A DNA stretch of 64,000 nucleotides from JAQTNA01 sp043743785 (GTDB lineage Bacteria > Pseudomonadota > Gammaproteobacteria > Burkholderiales > Rhodocyclaceae): assembly GCA_043743785.1 (NCBI GenBank), contig JAYTVW010000060.1, forward strand, positions 31,523 to 95,522. Direction: 5' to 3'. The translations under genes and the position numbers were made by a program. The first letter of the stretch is position 1, and the number at the start of each line of letters is the position of its first letter. Of this stretch, positions 41,697 to 49,948 are shown piece by piece. Below the pieces are notes generated by a model. The model was not told where the DNA came from, did no database searches, and saw only the letters and a list, made by a program, of their open reading frames with translations.

Positions 41697-42119
41697 TCAG
41701 CGGGACCGGGCTTTCACCAAGGCGTCCCAGTCGCGAATGGTCTTGAGCCCCCGCAGATCCTGCGGAGTCACGAAACGATGGGAATCGTCGTCCACCCAGA
41801 AGCCGTGGCGATAGCGCAAGGCATCCTTGTTCGCCACCTTTGGCGGCACCGCCTCCGGCAGGCCCTCGTAGATGAGCACCATGCGGCCATCGGTGCAGGA
41901 CCACAGGCTCAGGGTATGCACATAGGGTGCGGTTTCGCCCTCCCCCGCCAGGTCCAGCCGGTTGCCGTCCGCCCCCCGCCCCCCGGCCACCTTGGCCGGG
42001 ATGCAGGCCTTCTGCAGCAGGTAATCATTCCAGTGATAGCCGCTCCACTTGTCGCCGGAAAACGTGAAGTAAAAGAGGCCTGCCAGGACGGCGGCAATGA
42101 CACTGAGGGCGACTTTCAA
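41697..42119 (-). CDS. Hypothetical protein with N-terminal membrane anchor
   Basis: A 140-residue protein not recognised. Residues 1-20 (MKVALSVIAAVLAGLFYFTF) form a signal anchor; the rest is soluble and probably periplasmic, with two cysteines (KACIPAK and WSCTDG) that may pair. The start is TTG 42119, supported by GGAG six bases upstream. It directly precedes the interrupted prepilin gene and may be co-transcribed, so a link with pilus assembly is possible but unproved. Confidence 0.7.
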   Translation of the reverse strand: MKVALSVIAAVLAGLFYFTFSGDKWSGYHWNDYLLQKACIPAKVAGGRGADGNRLDLAGEGETAPYVHTLSLWSCTDGRMVLIYEGLPEAVPPKVANKDALRYRHGFWVDDDSHRFVTPQDLRGLKTIRDWDALVKARSR

Positions 42120-42181
42120 GACGGACTCCGGGGACGGACGGCAAAGGCGGCATGATACTCCCCGTGCCCTGCGCCAGCCTT

Positions 42182-42715
42182 TCAGACGGCGTCGGAGGGT
42201 TCGGCCAGCCGCCCGTACTGGCCGGCATGGAAAAGCAGAGGCGCGTGGTTCTGGCGGGCGAAACGCAGCACGCGGCCGATGAAGATCAAATGGTCGCCCC
42301 CCGGGTACCGGGCTTCATTGGCGCACTCGAACCAGGCAGAGCAGCCGGGAATCAGGGGCGCCCCCCCCAGGCCTTCCTGCACCGCCAGGCCGGCGAACTT
42401 GTCTATGCCGGAGGTGGCGAAACGCTGGGAGATGTCCGCCTGTTCCGCCGACAGGATGCTGATGGCGAAATGGCTGCAGCCCTCGAACACCGCCAGGTTC
42501 GGCGAGTGCAGGCCCAGGCTCCACAGCACCAGGGGCGGGTCCAGGGACACGGAGCTGAAAGAATTGGCCGTAAAGCCCGCATAGTCGCCGCCCGCGGTCT
42601 TCGTCGTGATGACCGTCACCCCCGTGGCGAAGGTGCCCAGGGCACCCCGCAGGCTGCGCCGGTCGACAGGATGCTCGGTGCGCAGATCCGTGCCGGAAGG
42701 AATGGTGTTGGGCAT
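42182..42715 (-). CDS. Flavin reductase family protein
   Basis: A 177-residue FMN-binding split-barrel protein of the flavin reductase (HpaC/DIM6-NTAB) family. 'RGALGTFATGVTVITT' with 'GFTANSFSSVSLDPPLVLWSL' binds FMN, and 'FAISILSAEQ' and 'GDHLIFIGRV' complete the fold. Such proteins supply reduced flavin to a monooxygenase or other partner; no partner is adjacent. Normal length and good start at ATG 42715. Confidence 0.92.
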   Translation of the reverse strand: MPNTIPSGTDLRTEHPVDRRSLRGALGTFATGVTVITTKTAGGDYAGFTANSFSSVSLDPPLVLWSLGLHSPNLAVFEGCSHFAISILSAEQADISQRFATSGIDKFAGLAVQEGLGGAPLIPGCSAWFECANEARYPGGDHLIFIGRVLRFARQNHAPLLFHAGQYGRLAEPSDAV

Positions 42716-42841
42716 GTTCAGGAAGCGGTAAATCGTCAGCCGGCCATGCTAGCGGTTCCGTCCGGGTAGTTCAACCGGAATAAGCCGCGAGTACCCCGGG
42801 CGCGCAGGGAAAGCGCCGCCCGGGAACAGCTGCAGGCCGTC

Positions 42842-44296
42842 TTACAACAAAACAATGTCGTATTGTTCCTGGGTGTAGCCGGACTCGGCATGCAGGGACA
42901 CCGGCTTCTCGATGAAGTCGGAGAGCATGGCCAGCGACGCGGACTCCTCGTCCAGGAACAGGTCGATCACCGCAGGAGACGCCAGTACCCGGTATTCCCG
43001 GGCATTGAACTGCTTGGCCTCCCGCAGCAGCTCCCGCAGGATTTCATAGCACACCGTCCGGGAAGTCCTCAGCTGGCCGCGGCCGCCGCAGGTGGGGCAA
43101 GGCTCGCAGAGCACGTGGGCCAGACTCTCCCTTGTACGTTTCCGGGTCATTTCCACCAGGCCCAGCTGGGTGAAGCCATTCACCGACATGCGGGTATGGT
43201 CCCGGGCCAGTGCCCGGTTGAATTCATCCAGTACCGCCGTCTTGTGCTCCTCGTTCTCCATGTCGATAAAGTCGAGGATGATGATGCCACCCAGGTTCCG
43301 CAGGCGCAGTTGCCGCGCGATGGTCTGGGATGCTTCCAGGTTGGTCTTGAAGATCGTGTCGTCGAAATTGCGCATGCCGACGAAGCCGCCGGTATTCACG
43401 TCGATGGTGGTCATCGCCTCGGTCTGATCGATGATCAGGTAGCCGCCGGATTTCAGCTCGACGCGGCGAGCCAGGGCCTTCTGGATTTCATCTTCGACGG
43501 CGTTCAGCTCGAAGAGGGGCCGCTCACCGGTGTAATGCTCCAGCAGGGGTTCCACCTGGGGCATGTACTCGGCGGCAAAGGCTTTCAGCTTGGCGAAATT
43601 TTCCCGGGAATCGATGGCGATACGGGTGGTCTCCCGGCTCACCAGGTCCCGCAGCACCCGCTGTGCCAGATTCAGATCCTGGTAGAGCAGGGCCGGCGGC
43701 TTGGCGGTGCGGGACGCCGCCTTGATGTCCGTCCATAACTTGCGCAAGTAGGCAATATCGCTGCCCAGCTCTTCGTCGCTGGCGTTGCCCGCCACGGTGC
43801 GTACGATGAAACCGCCGGTTTCGTCCGGCGGCACGAGGCGCGTCAGGCGCTGGCGCAGGGCCTCCCGCTCGCTCTCGTTCTCGATGCGCTGGGAAATGCC
43901 GATATGCTTTTCCTGGGGCAGGTACACCAAGAGGCGCCCGGCGATGCTGACCTGGGTGGACAGGCGTGCCCCCTTGGTACCGATGGGGTCCTTGAGCACC
44001 TGCACCATCAGGCGCTGGCCTTCCGTGAGGATTTTCTCGATAGGTCGGGGGCCTTCGCCGGTTCTGCCGCCTTCCCAGATGTCCGCCACGTGCAGAAAGG
44101 CGGTTCGCTCCAGGCCGATATCCACGAAGGCGGACTGCATACCAGGCAGTACCCGCACCACCTTGCCCTGGTAGATGTTGCTGACGAGGCCCCGGCTGGC
44201 ACTGCGTTCCACGTGCAGTTCCTGCACCACCCCCTGTTGCAACAGGGCGACGCGGGTTTCCTGGGGCGTGACGTTGATGAGGAAGGCTTCGTTCAT
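42842..44296 (-). CDS. rng: Ribonuclease G
   Basis: A 484-residue endoribonuclease of the RNase E/G family, involved in 16S rRNA 5'-end maturation and mRNA decay. S1 domain with 'NIYQGKVVRVLPGMQSAFVDIG' near residue 40, 5'-sensor and DNase I-like regions with catalytic aspartates in 'IDVNTGGFVG' and 'IILDFIDM', and the zinc-link CPTCGGRG beginning at residue 400. It lacks the long C-terminal scaffold of RNase E. Located behind maf-rlmH-rsfS-nadD on the same strand, the usual arrangement. Confidence 0.97.
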   Translation of the reverse strand: MNEAFLINVTPQETRVALLQQGVVQELHVERSASRGLVSNIYQGKVVRVLPGMQSAFVDIGLERTAFLHVADIWEGGRTGEGPRPIEKILTEGQRLMVQVLKDPIGTKGARLSTQVSIAGRLLVYLPQEKHIGISQRIENESEREALRQRLTRLVPPDETGGFIVRTVAGNASDEELGSDIAYLRKLWTDIKAASRTAKPPALLYQDLNLAQRVLRDLVSRETTRIAIDSRENFAKLKAFAAEYMPQVEPLLEHYTGERPLFELNAVEDEIQKALARRVELKSGGYLIIDQTEAMTTIDVNTGGFVGMRNFDDTIFKTNLEASQTIARQLRLRNLGGIIILDFIDMENEEHKTAVLDEFNRALARDHTRMSVNGFTQLGLVEMTRKRTRESLAHVLCEPCPTCGGRGQLRTSRTVCYEILRELLREAKQFNAREYRVLASPAVIDLFLDEESASLAMLSDFIEKPVSLHAESGYTQEQYDIVLL

Positions 44297-44319
44297 TGTA
44301 TTGGGGAGACGGTTAGTGC

Positions 44320-44392
44320 GTAGGGTGGGCAGGTTTCATCTGCCCACGCAAGGCAGGGTACAGGTGGGCACGCTACGCTTTGCCCACCCTAC
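44320..44392. repeat. GTAGGGTGGGCA inverted repeat
   Basis: GTAGGGTGGGCAGGTTTCATCTGCCCAC faces GTGGGCACGCTACGCTTTGCCCACCCTAC. Both halves are hairpins. Between rng and maf. Confidence 0.8.
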
Positions 44393-44449
44393 GGGCCAGG
44401 GCAGATTATGGGGCAGGAACGGGATTCGAGACCCCGAATCCGGCTTTTC

Positions 44450-45061
44450 TCAGACCGGAATGCCGAACTTCTCCAGCAGTTGGGCCGTTTCGAACAGGGG
44501 TAGGCCCATGATGCCGCTGTAGCTGCCGCGGATTTCATCGATGAAAAGGGCTGCCCGGCCCTGGATGCCATAGGCCCCGGCCTTGTCCCGGTGCTCGCCG
44601 CTGGCGATGTAGTGCCGGATGTCCTGCACCGAAAGGGGGCGAAAGCTCACCTGGCTGACGCTGAGCAGGGATTCCAGGCGTTCGGTGTCGGCCATGGCCA
44701 CTGCCGTCAACACCCGGTGGCTGCGGCCGGACAGGCGCTGCAGGATTTCGGTTGCGTGCTCGTCATCCTCCGGCTTGCCGATGATCTCGCCATCCACCTC
44801 CAGCGTGGTGTCCGCCGACAGCACCGCGCGCCGCGGCAGGTGGCGCCAGGCAACGCGCTGCATGCCGCCCAGAGCCTTGGCCCGCGCCACCCGCTGCACA
44901 TAGCTCACGGCATCCTCCCCCGCCAGCACATCCTCGGCCACGTCCACATCCGAGCGGTTGCCGGCACGGAACAGCAGCACCTCGAATTTCACGTGGATCT
45001 GGTGCAGCAGTTCACGCCGCCGGGGGCTGCGGGAAGCCAGGAAGATGCGGGATTCGCTCAT
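44450..45061 (-). CDS. maf: Maf family nucleoside triphosphate pyrophosphatase
   Basis: A 203-residue Maf/YceF-type enzyme that hydrolyses modified or canonical nucleotides. 'LASRSPRRRELLHQI' near the N-terminus is the Maf signature; 'VLSADTTLEVDGEIIGKPED' holds the metal and substrate residues; 'GAYGIQGRAALFIDEIRGSYSGIMGLPL' ends the fold. In betaproteobacteria it is usually found next to rlmH and rng, as here; four bases separate it from rlmH. Confidence 0.95.
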   Translation of the reverse strand: MSESRIFLASRSPRRRELLHQIHVKFEVLLFRAGNRSDVDVAEDVLAGEDAVSYVQRVARAKALGGMQRVAWRHLPRRAVLSADTTLEVDGEIIGKPEDDEHATEILQRLSGRSHRVLTAVAMADTERLESLLSVSQVSFRPLSVQDIRHYIASGEHRDKAGAYGIQGRAALFIDEIRGSYSGIMGLPLFETAQLLEKFGIPV

Positions 45062-45065
45062 GTCA

Positions 45066-45536
45066 TCACTCCCGATGATAGGGATGGTTCTTCAAGAGGC
45101 TCATGGCCCGGTAGATCTGCTCCGCCAGCAGCACCCGCACCAGGGCATGGGGCAGGGTCAGGCTGGACAGGCGCAGGGTCTCCGTGGCGCTCGCCTTGAG
45201 ATCGGGCGCCAGGCCGTCCGGCCCGCCGATGATGATGGCCACGTCGTCGCCACCCTCCATCCAGCCGGACAGGCGCTGGGCCAGTTGCTTCGTGGTCAGA
45301 TCCGCGCCCCGCTCGTCCAGGATGACCCGACGGCAGCGGGCCGGCAGGGCCGCCGTGATGCGTTGCGCCTCCGCCGCCATGAGAGCCTCCACCGGCTTGC
45401 CGGTGGTGCGCGGCTCCGCCTTGACTTCCACCAGGTGCAGGGGCAGCTCCCGCGGCATGCGCTTGGCGAATTCCGTGTAGCCGGCCTCGATCCAGTCCGG
45501 CATGCGGGTGCCGACAGCGACGATGAGGAGTTTCAT
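45066..45536 (-). CDS. rlmH: 23S rRNA (pseudouridine1915-N3)-methyltransferase RlmH
   Basis: A 156-residue SPOUT methyltransferase that modifies 23S rRNA helix 69. 'IIIGGPDGLAPDLKASA' is the SAM knot loop and the C-terminal 'LPHALVRVLLAEQIYRA...NHPYHRE' is strongly conserved. Full length. Follows rsfS after a heptamer-repeat spacer and runs into maf. Confidence 0.97.
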   Translation of the reverse strand: MKLLIVAVGTRMPDWIEAGYTEFAKRMPRELPLHLVEVKAEPRTTGKPVEALMAAEAQRITAALPARCRRVILDERGADLTTKQLAQRLSGWMEGGDDVAIIIGGPDGLAPDLKASATETLRLSSLTLPHALVRVLLAEQIYRAMSLLKNHPYHRE

Positions 45537-45540
45537 AGTG

Positions 45541-45597
45541 TTAGCGGTAAGCAGTGAGTGGTGAGCGCTTACCTATTACCGCTCACCGCTTACCATT
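45541..45597. repeat. Inverted heptamer-repeat array between rsfS and rlmH
   Basis: gcggtaa, gcagtga, gtggtga, gcgctta units face accgctc, accgctt, acc; spacer of a few bases. Confidence 0.8.
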
Positions 45598-45601
45598 TTC
45601 T

Positions 45602-45997
45602 TTACGCAGGTTCAGAGGCGAAGGATGCCGCTGGCAAGCCGCCGGGGCCGATGCCGCCCGGCCGCTGGCGATAGGGTTTGCCTTGCCAGAGTTCTTCCAG
45701 GTTGTAATAGCTGCGCACGGCGGGCTGCATGACATGCACCACGATGCTCCCCAGGTCCAGCAGAACCCAGTCCCCGGTGCGTTCGCCTTCGGTACCGACG
45801 ACTTCGACGCCGGCATCCCGCACCTTATCGAACACATGCTTGATCAGGGCCCGGGTCTGGCGATTCGAGTCGCCGCTGGCGACGATGACCCGCTCAAAGA
45901 GGGTGGAGAGATGATGGGTATCGATAATTTCGATGTCCCGTGCCTTGACGTCTTCCAGAGCGTCCACCACGAGGGCCTGCAGTTTCGAGAGTTCCAT
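45602..45997 (-). CDS. rsfS: Ribosome silencing factor RsfS
   Basis: A 131-residue Iojap/RsfS protein that binds L14 and blocks subunit joining in stationary phase or starvation. 'VDALEDVKARDIEIID', 'VIVASGDSNRQTRALIKHV' and 'WVLLDLGSIVVHVMQPAVRSYYNLEELW' are the conserved parts. The C-terminal 20 residues are Ala/Gly/Pro-rich and close to a repeat array. It is directly downstream of nadD, the standard pairing. Confidence 0.96.
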   Translation of the reverse strand: MELSKLQALVVDALEDVKARDIEIIDTHHLSTLFERVIVASGDSNRQTRALIKHVFDKVRDAGVEVVGTEGERTGDWVLLDLGSIVVHVMQPAVRSYYNLEELWQGKPYRQRPGGIGPGGLPAASFASEPA

Positions 45998-46013
45998 GCG
46001 TTGTTACAAAGCC

Positions 46014-46676
46014 TCAGCAATAAAGTTGGTACGTTTGAATATAAGCGAGAACCGGATCAGGCAGCAAATAGCGGGGGCTGCCGTTCCGGCCCACAAGCTC
46101 CCGGATTCCGGTAGCGGAAATAGCCAGGGGCGTGATCGAAAAAGGGATGATGCCGCCGGCAGGTAGCCCGGCCAGTGCCGCCGGGTCCCCAAGGCGCCGG
46201 GCCGCGAATTCCTGCGCCAGGGGCACGACCATCTGCGCCGTAGACAATTCGACCCCCGGCCGGCTGGCGACGGCTACGTGGGCCAGTTCGAAAATCTCCC
46301 GCCAGCGCTTCCAGGTCGGCAAGCCGAGAAAGGCGTCCGCCCCCAGCAGCAGCACCAGGGGGCGCGTGTCCCCCAGCTCGGCCCGCAGGCGCTCCAGGGT
46401 CAACACGGTGTAGCTCGGGGCCGCGCTACGCACCTCCCCGTCGTCCAGTTCGAATGCCGGGTTGCCGGCAATGGCCAGGCGCACCATATCCAGGCGGCTT
46501 TCAGGCGGCACCGCCGGGGCGTCCCGGTGGGGTGGACGACCGGCAGGAATCCAGCGCACAGCGCACAGTCCCAGGGCCGTGCGGGCCTCTTCCGCCAGCC
46601 TCAGGTGCCCGTAATGCACCGGATCGAAGGTGCCGCCGATGAGCCCCAGCGGCAGCTGTTCAGGCGTTGCCTTCAT
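46014..46676 (-). CDS. nadD: Nicotinate-nucleotide adenylyltransferase
   Basis: A 220-residue NaMN adenylyltransferase of NAD synthesis. 'GGTFDPVHYGHLRLAEEA' carries the GxFxPxHxGH nucleotidyltransferase motif; a later 'ISATGIRELVGRNGSPRYLLPDPV' is the ISSTxxR-like motif (here ISATGIR). ATG 46676 is used in place of TTG 46700; it overlaps the end of the upstream membrane-protein gene by 17 bases. Confidence 0.96.
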   Translation of the reverse strand: MKATPEQLPLGLIGGTFDPVHYGHLRLAEEARTALGLCAVRWIPAGRPPHRDAPAVPPESRLDMVRLAIAGNPAFELDDGEVRSAAPSYTVLTLERLRAELGDTRPLVLLLGADAFLGLPTWKRWREIFELAHVAVASRPGVELSTAQMVVPLAQEFAARRLGDPAALAGLPAGGIIPFSITPLAISATGIRELVGRNGSPRYLLPDPVLAYIQTYQLYC

Positions 46677-47475
46677 CGGGTGCGGCCGGCGTTTCGGCAA
46701 CGGGCGCCTCTGGCGGCAACTCGAAAACGTCCCGGTAGCTCACGTAAAAACTGGCGAAGAGCGTCGGCACGAAGACCAGCATGAGGGGCACGGTGAAGGC
46801 AGCGGCGGCAAGACTGAAGAGTGTCTCGGAGAAGGCCGCCGCGATGCCCAGCAGCAGCCCCGGTAGCACGCCGGAGAGCAGCATGATGCCCATGCCGTAG
46901 CCGAAGAAAGCCCGGCCGTTGCGCCAGGAAGCAATGAAGCTGAAGAACAAGGCCTTGACGGGCGGGCAGTTGTCCCAGGCCACCAGCAGGGCCGCAAACC
47001 AGAAAGCCATGAGCACCGGCACCATCAGCAAGAGGGTGGTGAGCACAGCGAACTGGACCCGGGAATCCCCCAGGGTGTTCGCATCCAGCACCTGGCCGCT
47101 GGTCAGGGCCTGGGTCAGGGTGCCGCCGTCAATCGCCGCACCGATGCCCAGCACCACCATCCAGCAGACGAAATTCAGCCCGCCCAGGGCCGCCAGCATG
47201 CGCGGGTGGCGCCGAAAACCCGAGAGCAAGAGATTCAGGTCGGTGCGCTCGCCCCGGTCAATGGCACGGCAGCCGTTCATGACACTGACTGACAGGGCCG
47301 GCACACACAGGGAGGCGGCCACCGGACCGATGAGCGGCACCATGTCGATCAGCAGCAACAGAAACCAGTAGCCGAAGACCAGAAAGCCGAGCAGGGGCGG
47401 ATTACGGCGGAACAGGCGAAAGCCGTCCACGATCCAGTACCCGCCACGGGCGGCGGAAAGACGTTGAGCTTGCAT
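46660..47475 (-). CDS. BPSS1780-like multi-spanning membrane protein (paralogue A)
   Basis: A 271-residue inner-membrane protein with about six hydrophobic segments. It begins with a soluble lead-in 'SAARGGYWIVDGFRLFRRNP' and contains 'MAFWFAALLVAWDNCPPVKALFFSF', a pattern shared with its paralogue at 47897. This is a betaproteobacterial family of unknown function often near nadD or hem genes. ATG 47475 is taken because upstream codons in the frame are non-conserved. C-terminal tail is Pro/Ala/Glu-rich. Confidence 0.82.
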   Translation of the reverse strand: MQAQRLSAARGGYWIVDGFRLFRRNPPLLGFLVFGYWFLLLLIDMVPLIGPVAASLCVPALSVSVMNGCRAIDRGERTDLNLLLSGFRRHPRMLAALGGLNFVCWMVVLGIGAAIDGGTLTQALTSGQVLDANTLGDSRVQFAVLTTLLLMVPVLMAFWFAALLVAWDNCPPVKALFFSFIASWRNGRAFFGYGMGIMLLSGVLPGLLLGIAAAFSETLFSLAAAAFTVPLMLVFVPTLFASFYVSYRDVFELPPEAPVAETPAAPDEGNA

Positions 47476-47763
47476 AAGAATTAGGCGATTGTCGGAAATA
47501 AATGCGTCCGAAGACGCCGGATTTTCGTTTCCCTGCAAGGCGCGGCCGGCAGCACTAAGCGAGCCATGTAATGGCGGGCGTAACGCCGCAGGGGAACGAA
47601 AAGACAAGTCAGCGGGGGCATTTATTGACAGAAATCGCCTTAGTCAGGTCAGCGGCGCCAGCCTGGCCCTGGCTACACAGGCGACAGGGGCGGGGGCGCC
47701 GGAAGTCCGCAATGATACCGGATAGGCCAGTCGCAGCGTGCCTACCCTGAGAAAAGCATTTTG
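47476..47763. other. Intergenic region without a supported gene
   Basis: No gene or recognised RNA between the two membrane paralogues apart from the octamer element that follows. Short GC-rich palindromes only (for example GGCGCC near 47654 and 47697). Confidence 0.4.
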
Positions 47764-47883
47764 CAACGCCGAGGCGCCGAGACGCCGAGGAAATGCTTTT
47801 CAAGCAAACAAGTACCGCCATCCGGGCATTGCCAAACCAGAAACACGCACTGCTTTCTCGGCGCCTCTGCGCCTCGGCGTTTA
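47764..47883. repeat. Inverted octamer-repeat element, copy 7
   Basis: AACGCCGAGGCGCCGAGACGCCGAGG facing CTCGGCGCCTCTGCGCCTCGGCGTTT, just beyond the 3' end of paralogue B. Confidence 0.85.
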
Positions 47884-47896
47884 GTCTTCTTCTCGC

Positions 47897-48631
47897 TTAT
47901 TCGAAAATATCGACGTAGGACCAGTAGAAGGAGCCGATGAATACCGGGATGAGGACGAGGAAACCCAAGCCCAGGGGAATAGCCGCCAGCACCATGAGGA
48001 CGCAGCCGAGGACGCCGTACACCAGAAAGGGCAAGGTATTCGCCAGGCAGGCGCGGAAGCTGAGAATCATGGCTGGCAGGGGTGCCGCATCCTTGAACAA
48101 CACCAGCGCCGGGGCGAACCAGAAGGCCATGAGCAAGGGCAAGGAAAGCACGACGAAAGTCAGCACCGCCAACAGGGCGCCGGTGAACATGCCTGCGGCC
48201 ATCATGGGGCCACGGCCCATGCCCAGGAGGCCGCCGCCAACCGCCAGACCGCCGCCCACCAGGAGGGCGATGAAAAAAATCGCCGCCACGCCCACCAGAT
48301 AGAAGATGCCCACCAAAATCAGGTTGCTGCTGTTCTGGCGAAAGCCCGCGAACAGCTGGTCAACAAACAAGCCACCGCCGTTGTCCAGGGAACGGCAGCC
48401 CAGCAGCAGGCCGGCGGCGAACAGGGGCGCCAGCAGGTGGCCGGCGATCTGACCAAGGATGGGCACGATGGACAGCAGGCCGTAAATAACGATGAGCAGC
48501 ACGGCGATGGCGATCCAGGCGCCCGGGGTGCGCAGGAAGAAGCTCCAGCCCTGCTGCAGCCAGACCAGCCCACGGCCCGCCTCCACCGTGCGGAACGGGA
48601 GCTTGTGCATGTCGATGATGGAAGAATTCAT
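47897..48631 (-). CDS. BPSS1780-like multi-spanning membrane protein (paralogue B)
   Basis: A 244-residue membrane protein similar in plan to paralogue A: a soluble lead-in ('EAGRGLVWLQQGWSFFLRTP'), then about six helices, with 'LLMAFWFAPALVLFKDAAPLP' in the same place as the A motif and 'FIGSFYWSYVDIFE' matching 'LFASFYVSYRDVFE' of A. Glycine-rich middle segment. Function unknown. The two genes are on the same strand, separated by 421 bp that contain a repeat. Confidence 0.82.
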   Translation of the reverse strand: MNSSIIDMHKLPFRTVEAGRGLVWLQQGWSFFLRTPGAWIAIAVLLIVIYGLLSIVPILGQIAGHLLAPLFAAGLLLGCRSLDNGGGLFVDQLFAGFRQNSSNLILVGIFYLVGVAAIFFIALLVGGGLAVGGGLLGMGRGPMMAAGMFTGALLAVLTFVVLSLPLLMAFWFAPALVLFKDAAPLPAMILSFRACLANTLPFLVYGVLGCVLMVLAAIPLGLGFLVLIPVFIGSFYWSYVDIFE

Positions 48632-48656
48632 GGGAACGGATGGTATCCCATCCGGA

Positions 48657-48742
48657 GCAGGATTCAGGATTCAGCAAAGAATCCGCCGCCGTTGGCGGCG
48701 CTGAACTCCCTGACTCCTGAATCCTGACTCCTGGATCCCGCC
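48657..48742. repeat. Inverted AGGATTC heptamer-type repeat
   Basis: GCAGGATTCAGGATTCAG at the left, an internal GCCGCCgttGGCGGC hairpin, and CTGACTCCTGAATCCTGACTCCTGGATCC at the right. Same layout as the repeat at 10796-10893, upstream of paralogue B and downstream of the DUF2782 gene. Confidence 0.7.
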
Positions 48743-48743
48743 C

Positions 48744-49088
48744 TCAGAAGCGCTTGATCACCCACATGGGGACGCGCAGGCCGCTGTCCAGGCTTTCCAT
48801 GCGGGAGAACACGCCGTCGCCACGGGAATCCACCAGGTAATAGGGTACGCCGTGGGGCGGCGTCACCTTGACCATGTAGAGTTTGCCGTTCATGCGGAAT
48901 TCCTCCGCCTGATCCTCGCCTCGTTTGGTGATGGTGACCTGGGGTGCTTCATCCGTCTGCACGCCCGGGGGCGGCGGCGGGGGTTCCGGCAGGGGTTGCA
49001 GGCCGGCGGGCTGGTCGGCGGCGACGGCGGCAGGCACGGCCAGGCCCAGTAAGGCAAGGCCGCAGAGAGCAACTAGGAGACGGCGCAT
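48744..49088 (-). CDS. DUF2782 domain-containing exported protein
   Basis: A 114-residue protein: signal peptide to residue 23 (VPAAVA|AD), a Pro-rich linker ('PEPPPPPPGV') and a compact DUF2782 domain ending 'VPMWVIKRF'. This domain is common in betaproteobacteria and often encoded beside polA. Function unknown. Lies between LOG and paralogue B on the same strand. Confidence 0.9.
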   Translation of the reverse strand: MRRLLVALCGLALLGLAVPAAVAADQPAGLQPLPEPPPPPPGVQTDEAPQVTITKRGEDQAEEFRMNGKLYMVKVTPPHGVPYYLVDSRGDGVFSRMESLDSGLRVPMWVIKRF

Positions 49089-49143
49089 GGCATATTCCTC
49101 AGTGGTTGAAGGGCAATTCTAACCGAAGGCCCGAGTCAGATTT

Positions 49144-49872
49144 TTAGAGATTGAGCAGAAGCTCATGTTCTTCCGGCAGCGGCATGAAGCCCCGGGTCTC
49201 GTAGTACTTGAAGATGGCTTCCACCACTGCTTCAGGCTCGTCAATAACCTGAATGAGATCCAGGTCGTCCGGGTTGATCATGCCCTCGTCCACCAGGCGC
49301 TCCCGGAACCAGTCCAAGAGGCCCGCCCAATAGGGTTTATGCACCAGAATGATGGGGATTTTCGGACTCTTGCCCGTCTGGATCAGGGTCAGGGCCTCCA
49401 GCAACTCGTCCAGGGTGCCAAAGCCGCCGGGCATGACCACGTAGGCCGTGGCCATTTTCACGAACATGAACTTGCGCGCGAAGAAGTGCTGAAAAGTCTG
49501 GGAGATATCCTGGTAGGGATTGCCGGCCTGCTCCATGGGCAGCTGGATGTTTAGCCCCACGGACAGGCTCTTGCCGAAAAAGGCGCCCTTGTTGGCCGCC
49601 TCCATGATGCCCGGACCGCCACCGGAAATGACCGTGAAGCCCGCATCCGAGAGCAGGCGGGCGATTTTTTCCGTCTTCTGGTAGTAAGGGTGCGTAGGCA
49701 GAATGCGGGCAGAACCGAAGATACTCACCGCCGGGCGCACCGCAGCCAGCCGCTCAGTAGCCTCGACGAATTCTGCCATAATGCCGAAGATGCGCCAGGA
49801 TTCCCGGGCCGTGTAGGGGCGATCCGCCAGACTGGGGTCGGTCACTCGGGGTAGCTTGTCCTTGGCGCTCAT
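49144..49872 (-). CDS. LOG family protein (TIGR00730)
   Basis: A 242-residue Rossmann-type protein. 'VISGGGPGIMEAANKGA' and PGGFGTLDE are the LOG nucleotide-binding and catalytic motifs. Family members hydrolyse nucleoside 5'-monophosphates (cytokinin-type phosphoribohydrolases); older annotation as lysine decarboxylase is wrong. ATG 49872 has GGAG five bases upstream, better than the in-frame codon at 49902. Divergent from polA, with their 5' ends about 76 bp apart. Confidence 0.92.
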   Translation of the reverse strand: MSAKDKLPRVTDPSLADRPYTARESWRIFGIMAEFVEATERLAAVRPAVSIFGSARILPTHPYYQKTEKIARLLSDAGFTVISGGGPGIMEAANKGAFFGKSLSVGLNIQLPMEQAGNPYQDISQTFQHFFARKFMFVKMATAYVVMPGGFGTLDELLEALTLIQTGKSPKIPIILVHKPYWAGLLDWFRERLVDEGMINPDDLDLIQVIDEPEAVVEAIFKYYETRGFMPLPEEHELLLNL

Positions 49873-49948
49873 TTTTGTCTCCGGCGCTGCGTTCCGGCCC
49901 ACGCCCTGCAGGCCGCCGTTTCTGCGCTTCTTATCCTGGATTTTCAGT

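Noticed and set aside
49144..49872. Annotation of the LOG protein as lysine decarboxylase
   Set aside because: PGGxGT and GGGPGIMEA motifs define the LOG phosphoribohydrolase family; no PLP-dependent decarboxylase features exist.
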